DNA from: Sandaracinobacteroides saxicola
GTDB lineage: Bacteria > Pseudomonadota > Alphaproteobacteria > Sphingomonadales > Sphingomonadaceae
Reading direction: 5' to 3'
Assembly (NCBI RefSeq): GCF_014117445.1
Contig: NZ_CP059851.1
Location: forward strand, 1,302,001 to 1,366,000
DNA length: 64,000 nt
The notes beneath the pieces are model-generated. The model saw only the letters and a list, made by a program, of their open reading frames with translations, had not been told where the DNA came from and did no database searches. Positions 27,532 through 36,478 of this stretch are shown in pieces. Within the stretch, counting starts at the first letter, position 1. Every line of letters starts with the position of its first letter. The position numbers and the translations under genes were made by a program.

Positions 27532-29577
27532 TCAGGCCGAAAGGCCGGTGAGATGGTCGACGGTCAGCAATTGGGGCAGTTCCTCCACCCGGCCGTCGCT
27601 CCGGTAGAAGAGATAGAGAGGAATTCCCGCCCTGCCACGGCTTTCGAGAAATTTTGCTATTTCCGCGTCGGGCCGGGTCCAGTCGCCGACCAGCACCTTG
27701 ATGCCGGCGCGGGCGAAATAGTCGGCGACGGCGGGGCGGGAGAGGGCGCCGCGCTCGTTGACCTTGCAGGTCAGGCACCAGTCCGCGGTGAAATAGACGA
27801 AGATGGGGGTTTTCGCGGCCTGAAGCTCGGCGAGTCGGGCGGCGCTGAAGGCTTCGGCTTTCAGGGTGCCGGGGCCTTCGGCGGCATTGTCGGACGCCGG
27901 CGCGGGGATGCGGGCGAGGGCGACGGGCGCGGCGACCACCGCCAGCGCGGCGAGGCCGGCGGGCAGCCAGCCGGGGCGGAAGGCGGACTGGCGCAGGCCG
28001 AGCCACCACAGGCCGAGGCCGAGCAGCAGCGCGGCGAGCAGGCCGAGCGCCAGGCCGTCGACGCCGGCCTGGCGGCCGAGCACCCAGCCGAGCGCCAGCG
28101 CGGTCAGCAGCATCGGGATGGCGAGGATGCGGCGGAAGGTGAGCATCCAGGCGCCGGGTTTGGGCAGGCGCCGGCGCAGCCAGGGAATGAAACCGATGGC
28201 GAGGAAGGGGAGGGCGAGGCCGAGGCCGAGGCCGGCGAAGACCGCGAGCCCGAGCGCGGGCGGCAGGACCAGCGCGGCGCCGAGCGCGCCGGCCATGAAG
28301 GGGCCGGTGCAGGGGGTGGCCACGAACGCCGCCAGCACCCCGGTCCAGAAGGCGCCCTGGGCGCCAGGCTTTGCCGCGAGCGACTGGCCGGCGCCCTTGC
28401 CGGCGAGGTCGATCTCGAACAGGCCGGCGAAATTGAGGCCGATGGCCAGCGTCAGCAGCATGAGCAGCAGGATGACGCGCGGGTCCTGGAGCTGCACCGC
28501 CCAGCCGGCGCCCGCGCCGGCCTGGGCGAGCGCGATGGCGACGCCGCCGAGCGCGGTGCAGATGAGGATGACGCCGGCGGTGTAGGCCAGCGCCTCCGAC
28601 CGTGCGGCCGCGGGAGACGCGCCGGATTTCGCCAGGCTGAGCGCCTTCAGGCTGAGGATCGGGAAGACGCAGGGCATGACGTTGAGCAACAGCCCGCCGG
28701 CGAGCGCGAGCGCGAAGGCGAGGCCGAAACCGCTGCTGTCGGCGGCCTTTGGCGCGAGCGGCGTGGCGGCGGGGACGGTGCCGGGGGTGGCGGTGAGCGC
28801 GAGGCCGAAGACCTCCTCCCCCTGTTCGACGCGCAGGACGCCGGCGATGGCCTGGGCGGCGCCGGCGGACGGATTGGCGGCGGTTTCGATGATGAGGGCG
28901 TTGTTGGTCCGGCCAATGAGCTGCGGCGCGGCATATTGCACTTCCTCGCCCAGCGTGAAGAAGTGCGCGGCGGTGACCTTGTCCGGCGCGGCGAAGGGGA
29001 TGGCGAGCCGGAGTTTGCCGTTGGCGACGGCAAAGTGGCCCGGTTCGGCCAGCGTGCGGGGAAGCGCGGCGCGGGCATCGGCGAAGGTGGCGGTGGCGGC
29101 GGGGTCGGGCGCGCCGGTGCCGGGGGTGAGCGGCAGGGAGAGGGTGGCGCTTTCGGGCACGCAGAGCGATTCGTCGCAGACCAGCCAGTCCAGCTTGACC
29201 GCGAGCGTGAAGGGGGTGGGGGCGCCTGCGGGGAGGGTGATGTCCGCCAGCAGGGCATTCTTCGTGCCATAGACATGGTTCATGATGCCGGAGACGAGAT
29301 AGGTTTTCGGCACGGGGTAGCGGAAATCGCCTGCCGTGGCGCCCGCCGGCAGGGTCCATTTCGCGCGGGTTTCGATGCCGCTGTCCCCAGGGTTTTTCCA
29401 ATAGGTGTGCCAGCCGGGCTGCGGCGTCATCACGACCGCGACGGTGAAGGGCTTGCCCGGCGCCGGGGTGCGGGTTTCGGCGACCAGTTCGACTTTGGTA
29501 TGGGGCTGCTGCGACACCGGTTGCGCATAGGCGGGAAGCGCGAGCGCCATCAGCAGGAGAAGCAGTCCTTTAAGCAT
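27532..29577 (-). CDS. dsbD: thiol:disulfide interchange protein DsbD / ScsB-like
   Basis: 681 aa. Signal peptide 1-18; periplasmic N-terminal domain with a redox pair C134/C139 (LVCDESLCVP); an eight-helix core with the two membrane cysteines in MPCVFPILSL and ATPCTGPFM; C-terminal periplasmic thioredoxin domain with C601/C604 (TADWCLTCKV). It relays electrons from cytoplasmic thioredoxin to periplasmic partners, including cytochrome c maturation. The spaced CDESLC pair fits the ScsB-type N-domain better than that of enterobacterial DsbD. Followed by the thioredoxin-like gene in one likely operon. Confidence 0.93.
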   Translation of the reverse strand: MLKGLLLLLMALALPAYAQPVSQQPHTKVELVAETRTPAPGKPFTVAVVMTPQPGWHTYWKNPGDSGIETRAKWTLPAGATAGDFRYPVPKTYLVSGIMNHVYGTKNALLADITLPAGAPTPFTLAVKLDWLVCDESLCVPESATLSLPLTPGTGAPDPAATATFADARAALPRTLAEPGHFAVANGKLRLAIPFAAPDKVTAAHFFTLGEEVQYAAPQLIGRTNNALIIETAANPSAGAAQAIAGVLRVEQGEEVFGLALTATPGTVPAATPLAPKAADSSGFGLAFALALAGGLLLNVMPCVFPILSLKALSLAKSGASPAAARSEALAYTAGVILICTALGGVAIALAQAGAGAGWAVQLQDPRVILLLMLLTLAIGLNFAGLFEIDLAGKGAGQSLAAKPGAQGAFWTGVLAAFVATPCTGPFMAGALGAALVLPPALGLAVFAGLGLGLALPFLAIGFIPWLRRRLPKPGAWMLTFRRILAIPMLLTALALGWVLGRQAGVDGLALGLLAALLLGLGLWWLGLRQSAFRPGWLPAGLAALAVVAAPVALARIPAPASDNAAEGPGTLKAEAFSAARLAELQAAKTPIFVYFTADWCLTCKVNERGALSRPAVADYFARAGIKVLVGDWTRPDAEIAKFLESRGRAGIPLYLFYRSDGRVEELPQLLTVDHLTGLSA

Positions 29578-29671
29578 GTGCGGCACATAGGCTGCTGGTG
29601 GTGGAAGGCAAGGGACGAGAAGGGGATGTGGTGGTTGACGGCCCACGGAACGGGCGTGCCGCGATGCCCGG

Positions 29672-30493
29672 TCAGGCTGCCATCGTGCGGCGACGGCGGA
29701 CGGCGGACCCGACGAGGCCGAAGCCGACAATCAGCATGGCCCAGGTGGCAGGCTCCGGCACCGGGGTGCCGATGTCGTCGCAAATGCCATTGTCGCTGCC
29801 GTTGGCCTTGCACAACAGATTGACCCGGAGCCCGACGCCGCCATTCGAATGAAAGGCGGGCGCGGTCTGCGCGCCGAGAAAAAGGTAGCCGCCGCCTCCC
29901 TCGTAGGTCCAGAGCCAGTTCGGGCCCGCGCTTCCCTCGATTTCTTCGAACGTGCCGAGCGGCGCGGTGCCGGAAACGACATGGGTGGAAAAGGGCTGCC
30001 CGGCCAATCCGCTCCAGCTGGTTCCGGCGCCGTTGATCGCCAGCTGATCCATTGCGCCCCGGGGATTTGTGCCGGTGTTCGACGCGCCGGGCGAAAGCGA
30101 CAGCCCGAGGGCAACGAAGACCGTGGCCGCCGGCTGTTGCGTGAGCGCGGCATTGAGATAGAGGCGACCGCCGGCGATGAGATAGCTGTCCAGCAGGCCG
30201 GGATTGGCGTTGAGGAAAGAGATCATTTCCGCGCCGGCGCGTTCGCTGCCTTCCATGTAGATGAAGCTGCTGGTGGACGCGTTGAACGCGGTCGCGTCGA
30301 AACCCTGATAGCGGGTGTAATTACCGGCGCCGTAGAGGGTGACCATCGCCGCTTCGGGAGAACCGGCGTCGGCAGCGGTCAGGCCCCAGGGGTTTTCGCT
30401 GCCCGTCATGTAAACAAAGCTGGGATTTGCCGTTGCCGCCGGCGCGATCACCACGGCGGCCATGCCAATCAGGATTGCGGAAATGTGACGCAT
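29672..30493 (-). CDS. PEPxxWA-CTERM sorting-domain protein
   Basis: 273 aa. Signal peptide about 1-28 (cleavage near TATAN). The C-terminus is VPEPATWAMLIVGFGLVG then AVRRRR, a canonical PEPxxWA-CTERM signal for export, cleavage and anchoring by an exosortase-type system. The body is Gly/Asn/Ser-rich and repeats the phrase SFVYMTGSE / SFIYMEGSE (about 31 and 83), so it may contain an internal duplication. ATG at 30493 follows AGGGGGGAC; an in-frame start six codons upstream is less likely. Function unknown. Confidence 0.88.
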   Translation of the reverse strand: MRHISAILIGMAAVVIAPAATANPSFVYMTGSENPWGLTAADAGSPEAAMVTLYGAGNYTRYQGFDATAFNASTSSFIYMEGSERAGAEMISFLNANPGLLDSYLIAGGRLYLNAALTQQPAATVFVALGLSLSPGASNTGTNPRGAMDQLAINGAGTSWSGLAGQPFSTHVVSGTAPLGTFEEIEGSAGPNWLWTYEGGGGYLFLGAQTAPAFHSNGGVGLRVNLLCKANGSDNGICDDIGTPVPEPATWAMLIVGFGLVGSAVRRRRTMAA

Positions 30494-30627
30494 GAACTGT
30501 CCCCCCTGCATGACTGTGGGAACAGTAGCATGGATGGATCGATTTTAACAGGGTGCGAGCAGAAATCCCCCATGATCTGCCGACCATGGGGTCGGGTTGC
30601 TTGGCGTGCCGGTGGCGGCGGACGTAA

Positions 30628-30654
30628 AAAGGGGGCGGCCAGGCCACCCCCTTT
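30628..30654 (-). terminator. intrinsic terminator of the rplM-rpsI operon
   Basis: On the minus strand, an 11-bp stem (AAAGGGGGTGG / CCGCCCCCTTT, one G-U wobble) with loop CCTGG runs into TTTTTACG. Located 53 bp after the rpsI stop. The wobble pair exists only in the minus-strand RNA, which fixes the orientation. Confidence 0.8.
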
Positions 30655-30666
30655 CGTCGATCGCCA

Positions 30667-30694
30667 CGGATGGGGGGCCGCCCCATCCGTTTTT
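30667..30694 (+). terminator. opposite-facing terminator hairpin beside rpsI
   Basis: A perfect 9-bp stem (CGGATGGGG / CCCCATCCG, loop GGCCG) followed by TTTTT on the plus strand only, 13 bp beyond the rpsI stop. No plus-strand gene precedes it, so it would block antisense transcription entering rpsI, or serve as a 3' structure for the rpsI mRNA. Confidence 0.6.
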
Positions 30695-30706
30695 GGTGCG
30701 TTGAGG

Positions 30707-31246
30707 TCAGCGCTTGCTGAACTGGAAGCTGCGGCGCGCCTTGGCCTTGCCGTATTTCTTCCGCTCGACGACGCGGCTGTCCCGGGTGAGGAAGCCGGCG
30801 GCCTTGACGGCACCGCGCAGCGCGGGTTCGTAGCGGCTGAGCGCCTGGGCGATGCCGTGCTTGACCGCGCCGGCCTGGCCGGAGAGGCCGCCGCCGGTGA
30901 CGGTGGCGACGACATCATATTGCTCGCGCCGGCCGGCGACGTCGAACGGCTGGTTGATGACCAGGCGCAGCGTCGGGCGGGCGAAATAGACGGTCTGGTC
31001 GCGGCCGTTGACCTCGATCTTGCCGCTGCCGGGCTTCAGCCAGACGCGGGCGACGGCATCCTTGCGGCGGCCGGTGGCATAGGCGCGGCCCTGCTTGTCG
31101 ATTTCCTGGGCGCGGAGCGCGACCGGGGCGGCGACGGGGGCGGGGGTGCCGGCCTCGGCGGCAGCGGCGGCGGCGACGGTGGCGTCAGCCTTCAGCTGGG
31201 CCAGGTCGGCCAGCGATTGGCGGGTATCGGCTTGTTGTTCGCTCAT
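30707..31246 (-). CDS. rpsI: 30S ribosomal protein S9
   Basis: 179 aa. The conserved core, from about residue 54 ([20 protein letters not shown]), contains [19 protein letters not shown] and the invariant C-terminal tail RRSFQFSKR that reaches the P-site tRNA. An Ala-rich N-terminal extension of about 50 residues makes it longer than E. coli S9 (130 aa); such extensions occur in sphingomonads. It starts 12 bp after rplM, in the universal L13-S9 order. Confidence 0.97.
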   Translation of the reverse strand: MSEQQADTRQSLADLAQLKADATVAAAAAAEAGTPAPVAAPVALRAQEIDKQGRAYATGRRKDAVARVWLKPGSGKIEVNGRDQTVYFARPTLRLVINQPFDVAGRREQYDVVATVTGGGLSGQAGAVKHGIAQALSRYEPALRGAVKAAGFLTRDSRVVERKKYGKAKARRSFQFSKR

Positions 31247-31258
31247 GGTTGGCGACCC

Positions 31259-31747
31259 TTACTTCGTTTGCGCGGCAGCGACGGCCACATTCTTGCGGTT
31301 CATGGCGGCGACATCGAGCAGCTCGGGCGCCTGCGCGGCATGGTCATGCTCGGCGCCCTTGAAGATGCGCAGGCGGCGCATCTGGGCGCGGCCGAGCGGA
31401 CCGCGCGGGATCATCCGCTCCACGGCCTTTTCCAGAACGCGTTCGGGAAAGCGGCCTTCGAGCACCTTGTCGGCACGGACTTCCTTGATGCCGCCGATGT
31501 AGCCGGTGTGGCGATAATACATCTTCTGCGTCGCCTTGTTGCCGGTGAAGCGGACCTTCTCGGCATTGATGACGATGACATTGTCGCCGCAATCGACGTG
31601 CGGGGTGAAGATCGTCTTGTGCTTGCCGCGCAGGCGGTTGGCGATGATGGTGGCGAGCCGACCGACGACGAGACCTTCGGCGTCGATCAGGATCCATTTA
31701 TTCTCGACCTCGGCGGGTTTCGCCGAAGCGGTGGAACGGGTGAGCAT
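31259..31747 (-). CDS. rplM: 50S ribosomal protein L13
   Basis: 162 aa. Conserved [17 protein letters not shown], the [18 protein letters not shown] block, and [18 protein letters not shown]. Slight N-terminal extension ([17 protein letters not shown]) and a C-terminal tail beyond the usual 142 residues. ATG follows AGGACGAACCCC. First gene of the rplM-rpsI operon. One of the early-assembling 50S proteins, also known to repress its own operon in E. coli. Confidence 0.97.
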   Translation of the reverse strand: MLTRSTASAKPAEVENKWILIDAEGLVVGRLATIIANRLRGKHKTIFTPHVDCGDNVIVINAEKVRFTGNKATQKMYYRHTGYIGGIKEVRADKVLEGRFPERVLEKAVERMIPRGPLGRAQMRRLRIFKGAEHDHAAQAPELLDVAAMNRKNVAVAAAQTK

Positions 31748-31830
31748 GGGGTTCGTCCTGATGTTTGATCTGCGACGCGCGCTATGATGGGTGGCTGCGA
31801 AAAAGGCAAGGAAAAGCGGTACTTTTGTGG

Positions 31831-31850
31831 TGGGGTAAAATGTTACCCCA
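31831..31850. promoter_or_regulatory. perfect 8-bp inverted repeat covering the ctaA stop codon
   Basis: TGGGGTAA-AATG-TTACCCCA, an 8-bp stem with a 4-nt loop, spans the TAA stop of ctaA (31843-31845) and lies upstream of the rplM promoter region. No T run follows on either strand. It may be a 3' stabilising hairpin, a weak terminator, or a protein-binding site between ctaA and the ribosomal operon. Confidence 0.45.
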
Positions 31851-32886
31851 ACGAGCGGCGAGAGCCGACGGCGTGCGCGGCCCAGGCGGTGCTGGCGACA
31901 AGGAGGGCGCCGACCGCCTGGTGCAGCACGGCGAGCGTGATGTCCACGCCGGTCATGACGGTGGCGATACCGAGCAGGATCTGGACGCCGAAGGCGCTGT
32001 GGAGGGCGATGGAGGCGGGGCGATCGCCGGCGCGGCGGGCGGCGCGGGCGAGCAGGACGAGGGCGACAACGGCGACGAAGGCCCACCATCGGTGGATGAA
32101 ATGGATGAGGAAGGGGTCGCTGCTGAGCGTGGCCCAGAGGCTGCCCTGATCCTGGACGCCGGCGGGGAAGAAGCGTTCGTTCATCAGGGGCCATGTGTTG
32201 GCGACCTGGCCGGCGTTGAGACCGGCGACGAAGGCGCCGAACAGCAGCTGGACGAAGAGGATGAGGCCGACGGCGAGGGTGAGGGGCGTGAGGCGGGCGG
32301 GGCGGCTGCCGGGCACCGCGGCGAGACGGCGCAGGTCGAGCGCGGTCCAGACCAGACCGGCGAGGATGAAGAGCGCGGTCAGCAGGTGGACGGCGAGACG
32401 GTAGTGGCTGACGTCGGTGCGCTGGGTGAGGCCGCTGGACACCATCCACCAGCCGATGGTACCCTGCAGGCCGCCGAGCGCAAGGAGCGCGAGCAGGCGA
32501 CGGCCGTAGCCGGGCGGAATCGCACGTTTCCAGGCAAACCAGGCCAGCGGCAGGGCGAAGGCGAGGCCGATGACGCGGCCGAGCAGGCGGTGGATATATT
32601 CCCAGAAGTAGATGAATTTGAAATCGGCGAGGCTCATGCCCTTGTTGATGAGCTGATATTCCGGGATCTGGCGGTATTTCTCGAACTCAGCGAGCCATTG
32701 TGCGTCGGTCAGCGGGGGGAGTGCGCCGCTGATGGGTTTCCATTCAGTGATGGAGAGGCCGGATTCGGTGAGGCGGGTGATGCCGCCGACGACGACCATG
32801 GCGAAGACGAGGCCGGCGACCGCCAGCAGCCAGTTGGCGATGGCGATGGGTCGGGTGCGCGGCAGGGCGTGGGCGAGACTGGCCAT
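31843..32886 (-). CDS. ctaA: haem A synthase (COX15/CtaA type 2)
   Basis: 347 aa, eight membrane helices. Oxidises the C8 methyl of haem O to the formyl group of haem A for aa3-type cytochrome oxidase. Conserved elements: [20 protein letters not shown] (about 31-50), [25 protein letters not shown] and [10 protein letters not shown], which carry the four haem-ligating histidines of the two pseudo-symmetric halves. Divergent from psd (95-bp gap). The oxidase genes themselves are not in this window. Confidence 0.95.
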   Translation of the reverse strand: MASLAHALPRTRPIAIANWLLAVAGLVFAMVVVGGITRLTESGLSITEWKPISGALPPLTDAQWLAEFEKYRQIPEYQLINKGMSLADFKFIYFWEYIHRLLGRVIGLAFALPLAWFAWKRAIPPGYGRRLLALLALGGLQGTIGWWMVSSGLTQRTDVSHYRLAVHLLTALFILAGLVWTALDLRRLAAVPGSRPARLTPLTLAVGLILFVQLLFGAFVAGLNAGQVANTWPLMNERFFPAGVQDQGSLWATLSSDPFLIHFIHRWWAFVAVVALVLLARAARRAGDRPASIALHSAFGVQILLGIATVMTGVDITLAVLHQAVGALLVASTAWAAHAVGSRRSLG

Positions 32887-32981
32887 GGCGGCGCTGTAGG
32901 GGCTGGGCGGCGGGTGGGAAAGCGCGCATGCGGTCGCAGCGCCCTTTGCGCCAGCGTGGAAAAGCGCCTATTGACGCGGGC

Positions 32982-33713
32982 ATGGCTTCCAATCCTCACG
33001 CTGCCGGGCCGGCGCCCGTGCCCTATAAAATCCCGTCGGTGCATCCCGAGGGGCTGAAATTCACCGGCATTGCCGCGGCGATCACGCTGGTGGCATTCTT
33101 GGCCGGCTGGAGCGTGGTGGGCTGGCTGCTGGTGGGGTTGACGATCTGGGTTGCGGCGTTCTTTCGCGATCCGGTGCGGGTGACGCCGGCAGGCGAGGGG
33201 TTGATCGTGTCGCCGGCGGACGGGCTGGTGTGCCAGATCATGCGCGTGGAGGCGCCGCGGCAGTTGCTGGGCGAGGGCGGGCTGGAGCCGCAGGGGCTGA
33301 CGCGGGTGTCGGTGTTCATGTCGGTGTTCGACGTGCACATCAACCGCGCGGCGATCGGCGGCACGGTGCGCCGCGTCGCTTATGTGCCCGGCGCCTTCGT
33401 GAATGCCGACCTGGACAAGGCGAGCGAGGAGAATGAGCGCAACTATATCCTGATCGAGGGGATGGACGGGGTGAAGGTGGGGTTCACGCAGATCGCCGGG
33501 CTGGTGGCGCGGCGCATCCTGTGTTTCGTGAAGGAAGGCGACCTGGTGGCAGCGGGGCAGCGGATCGGGTTGATCCGCTTCGGCAGCCGCGTGGACATCT
33601 TCGTGCCGGACGGGTTCAACGTGCAGGTGGTGAAGGGGCAGCGCGCGGTGGCGGGCGAAACCATCGTGGCGCGGCGGGATGTGGTGGCGGCCGAGCCGGG
33701 GCCGGCGCAGTAA
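32982..33713 (+). CDS. psd: phosphatidylserine decarboxylase proenzyme (short, archaeal/alphaproteobacterial type)
   Basis: 243 aa. Membrane hairpin at about 26-55, then the decarboxylase domain with SPADGLVCQI, VFMSVFDVHINRAA and the self-cleavage region RFGSRVDIFVPDG near residue 200, where Gly-Ser cleavage creates the pyruvoyl group. Converts phosphatidylserine to phosphatidylethanolamine at the inner membrane. Stop and start overlap with pssA (TAATG at 33711), so both steps of PE synthesis are made together. Confidence 0.95.
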   Translation: MASNPHAAGPAPVPYKIPSVHPEGLKFTGIAAAITLVAFLAGWSVVGWLLVGLTIWVAAFFRDPVRVTPAGEGLIVSPADGLVCQIMRVEAPRQLLGEGGLEPQGLTRVSVFMSVFDVHINRAAIGGTVRRVAYVPGAFVNADLDKASEENERNYILIEGMDGVKVGFTQIAGLVARRILCFVKEGDLVAAGQRIGLIRFGSRVDIFVPDGFNVQVVKGQRAVAGETIVARRDVVAAEPGPAQ

Positions 33714-34522
33714 TGGAGCGTGACCCGCGGGCGCGGCTGCGCTTGCTGCCCTATATCCCGATGCGGGCGTTGGTGCCCAACGCGATCACCATGCTGGCGC
33801 TGTGCGCCGGGGCGACGGGGGTGCGTTTTGCCATTGCCGGGCAGTTCGACAAGGCGGTGGCGGCGGTGGTGATCGCCGGCGTGCTGGACGGGCTGGACGG
33901 GCGGGTGGCGCGGGCGCTGAAGGGCACGAGCCGGTTCGGGGCGGAGCTGGATTCGCTGTCCGACGTGACGGCGTTCGGGATCGCGCCGGCGCTGATCCTT
34001 TATCTGTGGGCCCTGCAGCATCTGGGGGGGCTGGGGTGGGTGATCGCGCTGGCGCATGCGGTGTGCGCGGCCCTGCGGCTGGCGCGGTTCAACGCGGCGC
34101 TGGATGTGGAGGACCTGCCGCACAAGAGGCTGGGGTTCCTGACCGGGATTCCGGCGCCGGCGGCGGCGGGGCTGGCGCTGAGCCCGATCTGCCTTTCGCT
34201 GGGAACCGGCCTGCTGGGGGATGAGGAACCCATGCTGCGGGCGGTGGTGGTAGGCCTGATGTGCGGCTTTACCGCCATCGGCATGGTCTCCACCCTGCCG
34301 ACCTGGGGGTTCAAGGCGATCCGGCTGCCGCGGGAGGCGCGGTTGCCGCTGCTGGCGGGGGTGGGCCTGTTCGCGGCGGCGCTGGCGCAGGAGCCCTGGC
34401 TGGCGCTGACGGCGATTTCCGTCGTCTATCTGCTGGCGATGCCCTTTGCCTGGATGCGCTTCCGGCGGCTGCGCGCGGCGGAGGTGGTTACGCCGCCTGA
34501 CGCCAGCCCACCGCCGGCATGA
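33713..34522 (+). CDS. pssA: CDP-diacylglycerol-serine O-phosphatidyltransferase
   Basis: 269 aa, about eight membrane helices. The CDP-alcohol phosphotransferase motif DG-x2-AR-x8-G-x3-D-x3-D is complete: LDGRVARALKGTSRF then GAELDSLSD (about 63-86). It makes phosphatidylserine from CDP-diacylglycerol and serine for the Psd enzyme encoded just upstream. The tail (VVTPPDASPPPA) is soluble. Its last 35 bp overlap the 3' end of the small convergent gene. Confidence 0.95.
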   Translation: MERDPRARLRLLPYIPMRALVPNAITMLALCAGATGVRFAIAGQFDKAVAAVVIAGVLDGLDGRVARALKGTSRFGAELDSLSDVTAFGIAPALILYLWALQHLGGLGWVIALAHAVCAALRLARFNAALDVEDLPHKRLGFLTGIPAPAAAGLALSPICLSLGTGLLGDEEPMLRAVVVGLMCGFTAIGMVSTLPTWGFKAIRLPREARLPLLAGVGLFAAALAQEPWLALTAISVVYLLAMPFAWMRFRRLRAAEVVTPPDASPPPA

Positions 34523-34721
34523 GGGCGCGGGGCGCGGGGCGGCGCAGCGCGATGACATTGGTTTCGGCGGGCGGGGTGGACGGCGCCGCCTGAAGAGGCA
34601 CGGGACCGGCGAGGATGGTGCGCAGTTGCGGCAGCGCCGACTGGAGCATGGCGGTGAGCAGCAGGCCCAGCGCCAGGATCAGGGCGATGCTGAAAAGGGC
34701 GCTGATCGTTACCGCTACCAT
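34488..34721 (-). CDS. small single-pass membrane protein under a LexA-type box
   Basis: 77 aa. One hydrophobic helix at about residues 4-26, then a soluble, Pro/Ala-rich tail with a short basic patch (ALRRPAPRALMP). ATG at 34721 is preceded by a strong Shine-Dalgarno (GAGGAGACAG). No family recognised. The promoter region has a GTTC-N7-GTTC LexA box between TTGACG and the start. Small LexA-controlled membrane proteins such as Caulobacter SidA block division during DNA damage; a similar job is an inference from size, topology and regulation only. The 3' end overlaps pssA. Confidence 0.7.
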   Translation of the reverse strand: MVAVTISALFSIALILALGLLLTAMLQSALPQLRTILAGPVPLQAAPSTPPAETNVIALRRPAPRALMPAVGWRQAA

Positions 34722-34747
34722 CGTCTGTCTCCTCGACTCGGATCGCC

Positions 34748-34776
34748 ATGTTCCATTTTTGTTCCATTGCCGTCAA
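34748..34776 (-). promoter_or_regulatory. LexA (SOS) box inside the promoter of the small membrane protein gene
   Basis: The plus strand reads GTTC at 34750, 7 bases, GTTC at 34761, the alphaproteobacterial LexA operator; it is embedded in an 8-bp direct repeat GTTCCATT. On the minus strand a -35-like TTGACG (34771-34776) is 17 bp from GAACAT (34748-34753), and the LexA box fills the spacer and -10, about 27 bp before the ATG at 34721. Repression by LexA and induction by DNA damage are predicted. It could also affect the divergent acyl-CoA ligase gene at 34851. Confidence 0.7.
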
Positions 34777-34850
34777 GCGCAAAATCGAGGGGCCGGCAAG
34801 TGGTTGCATCGGCGCGAAAAATCTCTATCGGCGCCTGTCGGGAGGACAGC

Positions 34851-36473
34851 ATGACGGGAATGATGCAGGATTGGCCGCTGAGCGTGGCGCGGATCATCGA
34901 CCATGCGGCGACCTATCATCCGCGGCGGGAGGTGGTATCCCTGCAATGCGAGGGCGGGGTGATGCGCAGCGACTGGGGGACGGTGGCGACACGGTCCCGC
35001 CAGCTGGCGGCCGCCCTGGTGGGGCTGGGCATGAACGCCGGCGACCGGGTGGCGACGCTGGCGTGGAACACGGTGCGGCATGTCGAATGCCTTTATGGCA
35101 TCGGCGGCATGGGCGGTGTGGCGCATACCATCAACCCGCGGCTGTTCGAGGAGCAGATCACCTACATCGCCAACCATGCCGAAGACCGCGTGCTGCTGTT
35201 CGACCTGACCTTCGTGAAGCTGGTGGAGAGGCTGGCGCCGGGCCTGAAGACGATCGAGCATTTCGTGCTGCTGACTGACAGGGCGCACATGCCGGAGAGC
35301 AGCCTGAACCTGCTGTGTTACGAGGAATTGCTGTCGGCGGAGGATGGGACGTTCGCCTGGGTGGAGATGCCGGAAACGGCGCCGGTGGGGCTGTGTTACA
35401 CCAGTGGCACGACCGGCAATCCGAAGGGGGTGCAGTACAGCCACCGTTCGACGGTGCTGCATGCGATGGCGGCGTGCGCGACCGACACGTTCGGCATCGG
35501 GGCGATGACGGTGGTGCTGCCGGTGGCGCCGATGTATCATGTGAATGCGTGGTCGATGCCCTATACCGCGGCGATGGCGGGGGCGAAGCTGGTGCTGGGC
35601 GGGCCGAATTTCGATGCCCCGACGCTGCAGAAGCTGATCATCGACGAGGGCGTGGACCTGGCGCTGGCGGTGCCGACGATCTGGCTGGGGATGTTGCAGC
35701 ATCTGGAGAGGCATGGTGGCGGGCTGGGGCGGCTGAACCGCACGGCCATCGGGGGCTCGGCCGTGCCGCGCAGCATGATCGAGGCGTTCGACCGGCTGCA
35801 CGGCGTGCGGGTGATGCAGCTGTGGGGCATGACCGAGATGTCGCCGCTGGGGACGGTGGGGGCGATGACCCCGGAGGTGGCGGCGCTGCCCTATGACGAG
35901 GCGCTGAGCGTGCGGGTGAAACAGGGCCGCGGCGTGTTCGGCGTGGAGATGAAAATCGTGGACGATGAGGGGCAAGAGCTGCCGCGCGACGGGGTGACGT
36001 TCGGGCGGCTGCTGGTGCGCGGGCCGTGGATCGTGGGCCGTTATTTCAAGGGCGATGGCGGCGATGTGCTGGACGCCGAGGGCTGGTTCGATACCGGGGA
36101 TGTGGCGACGCTGGACGAGCAGGGTTACATGCAGATCACGGACCGGTCGAAGGATGTGATCAAGTCGGGCGGGGAGTGGATTTCCTCCATCGAACTGGAA
36201 AATGAGGCGGTGGGCTGCCCCGGCGTGGCGGAAGCGGCGGTGATCGGCGTGGCGCACCCGAAATGGGACGAGCGGCCGCTGCTGATCATCGTGCGCAAGC
36301 CGGGGGCAGCGGTGAGCGCGGCGGATGTGCTGAAGCATCTGGAGGGGCGGATCGCCAAATGGTGGACGCCGGATGCGGTGGAGTTTGTGGATGCGATCCC
36401 GCACACGGCGACGGGGAAGATTTTGAAGACGGCGCTGCGGGAGCAATTCCGGGATTATCGGTTGGCGGGTTAA
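34851..36473 (+). CDS. long/medium-chain acyl-CoA synthetase
   Basis: 540 aa AMP-forming ligase. P-loop-like A3 motif [17 protein letters not shown] at 182-198, A5-like [13 protein letters not shown]7/A8 [17 protein letters not shown] then [15 protein letters not shown], and the catalytic Lys K523 in TATGKILK near the C-terminus. Activates a carboxylic acid to its acyl-CoA with ATP. ATG follows GGGAGGACAGC. Resembles the medium-chain AlkK-like group ([11 protein letters not shown] region). Substrate unproven. Confidence 0.93.
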   Translation: MTGMMQDWPLSVARIIDHAATYHPRREVVSLQCEGGVMRSDWGTVATRSRQLAAALVGLGMNAGDRVATLAWNTVRHVECLYGIGGMGGVAHTINPRLFEEQITYIANHAEDRVLLFDLTFVKLVERLAPGLKTIEHFVLLTDRAHMPESSLNLLCYEELLSAEDGTFAWVEMPETAPVGLCYTSGTTGNPKGVQYSHRSTVLHAMAACATDTFGIGAMTVVLPVAPMYHVNAWSMPYTAAMAGAKLVLGGPNFDAPTLQKLIIDEGVDLALAVPTIWLGMLQHLERHGGGLGRLNRTAIGGSAVPRSMIEAFDRLHGVRVMQLWGMTEMSPLGTVGAMTPEVAALPYDEALSVRVKQGRGVFGVEMKIVDDEGQELPRDGVTFGRLLVRGPWIVGRYFKGDGGDVLDAEGWFDTGDVATLDEQGYMQITDRSKDVIKSGGEWISSIELENEAVGCPGVAEAAVIGVAHPKWDERPLLIIVRKPGAAVSAADVLKHLEGRIAKWWTPDAVEFVDAIPHTATGKILKTALREQFRDYRLAG

Positions 36474-36478
36474 GTGGA

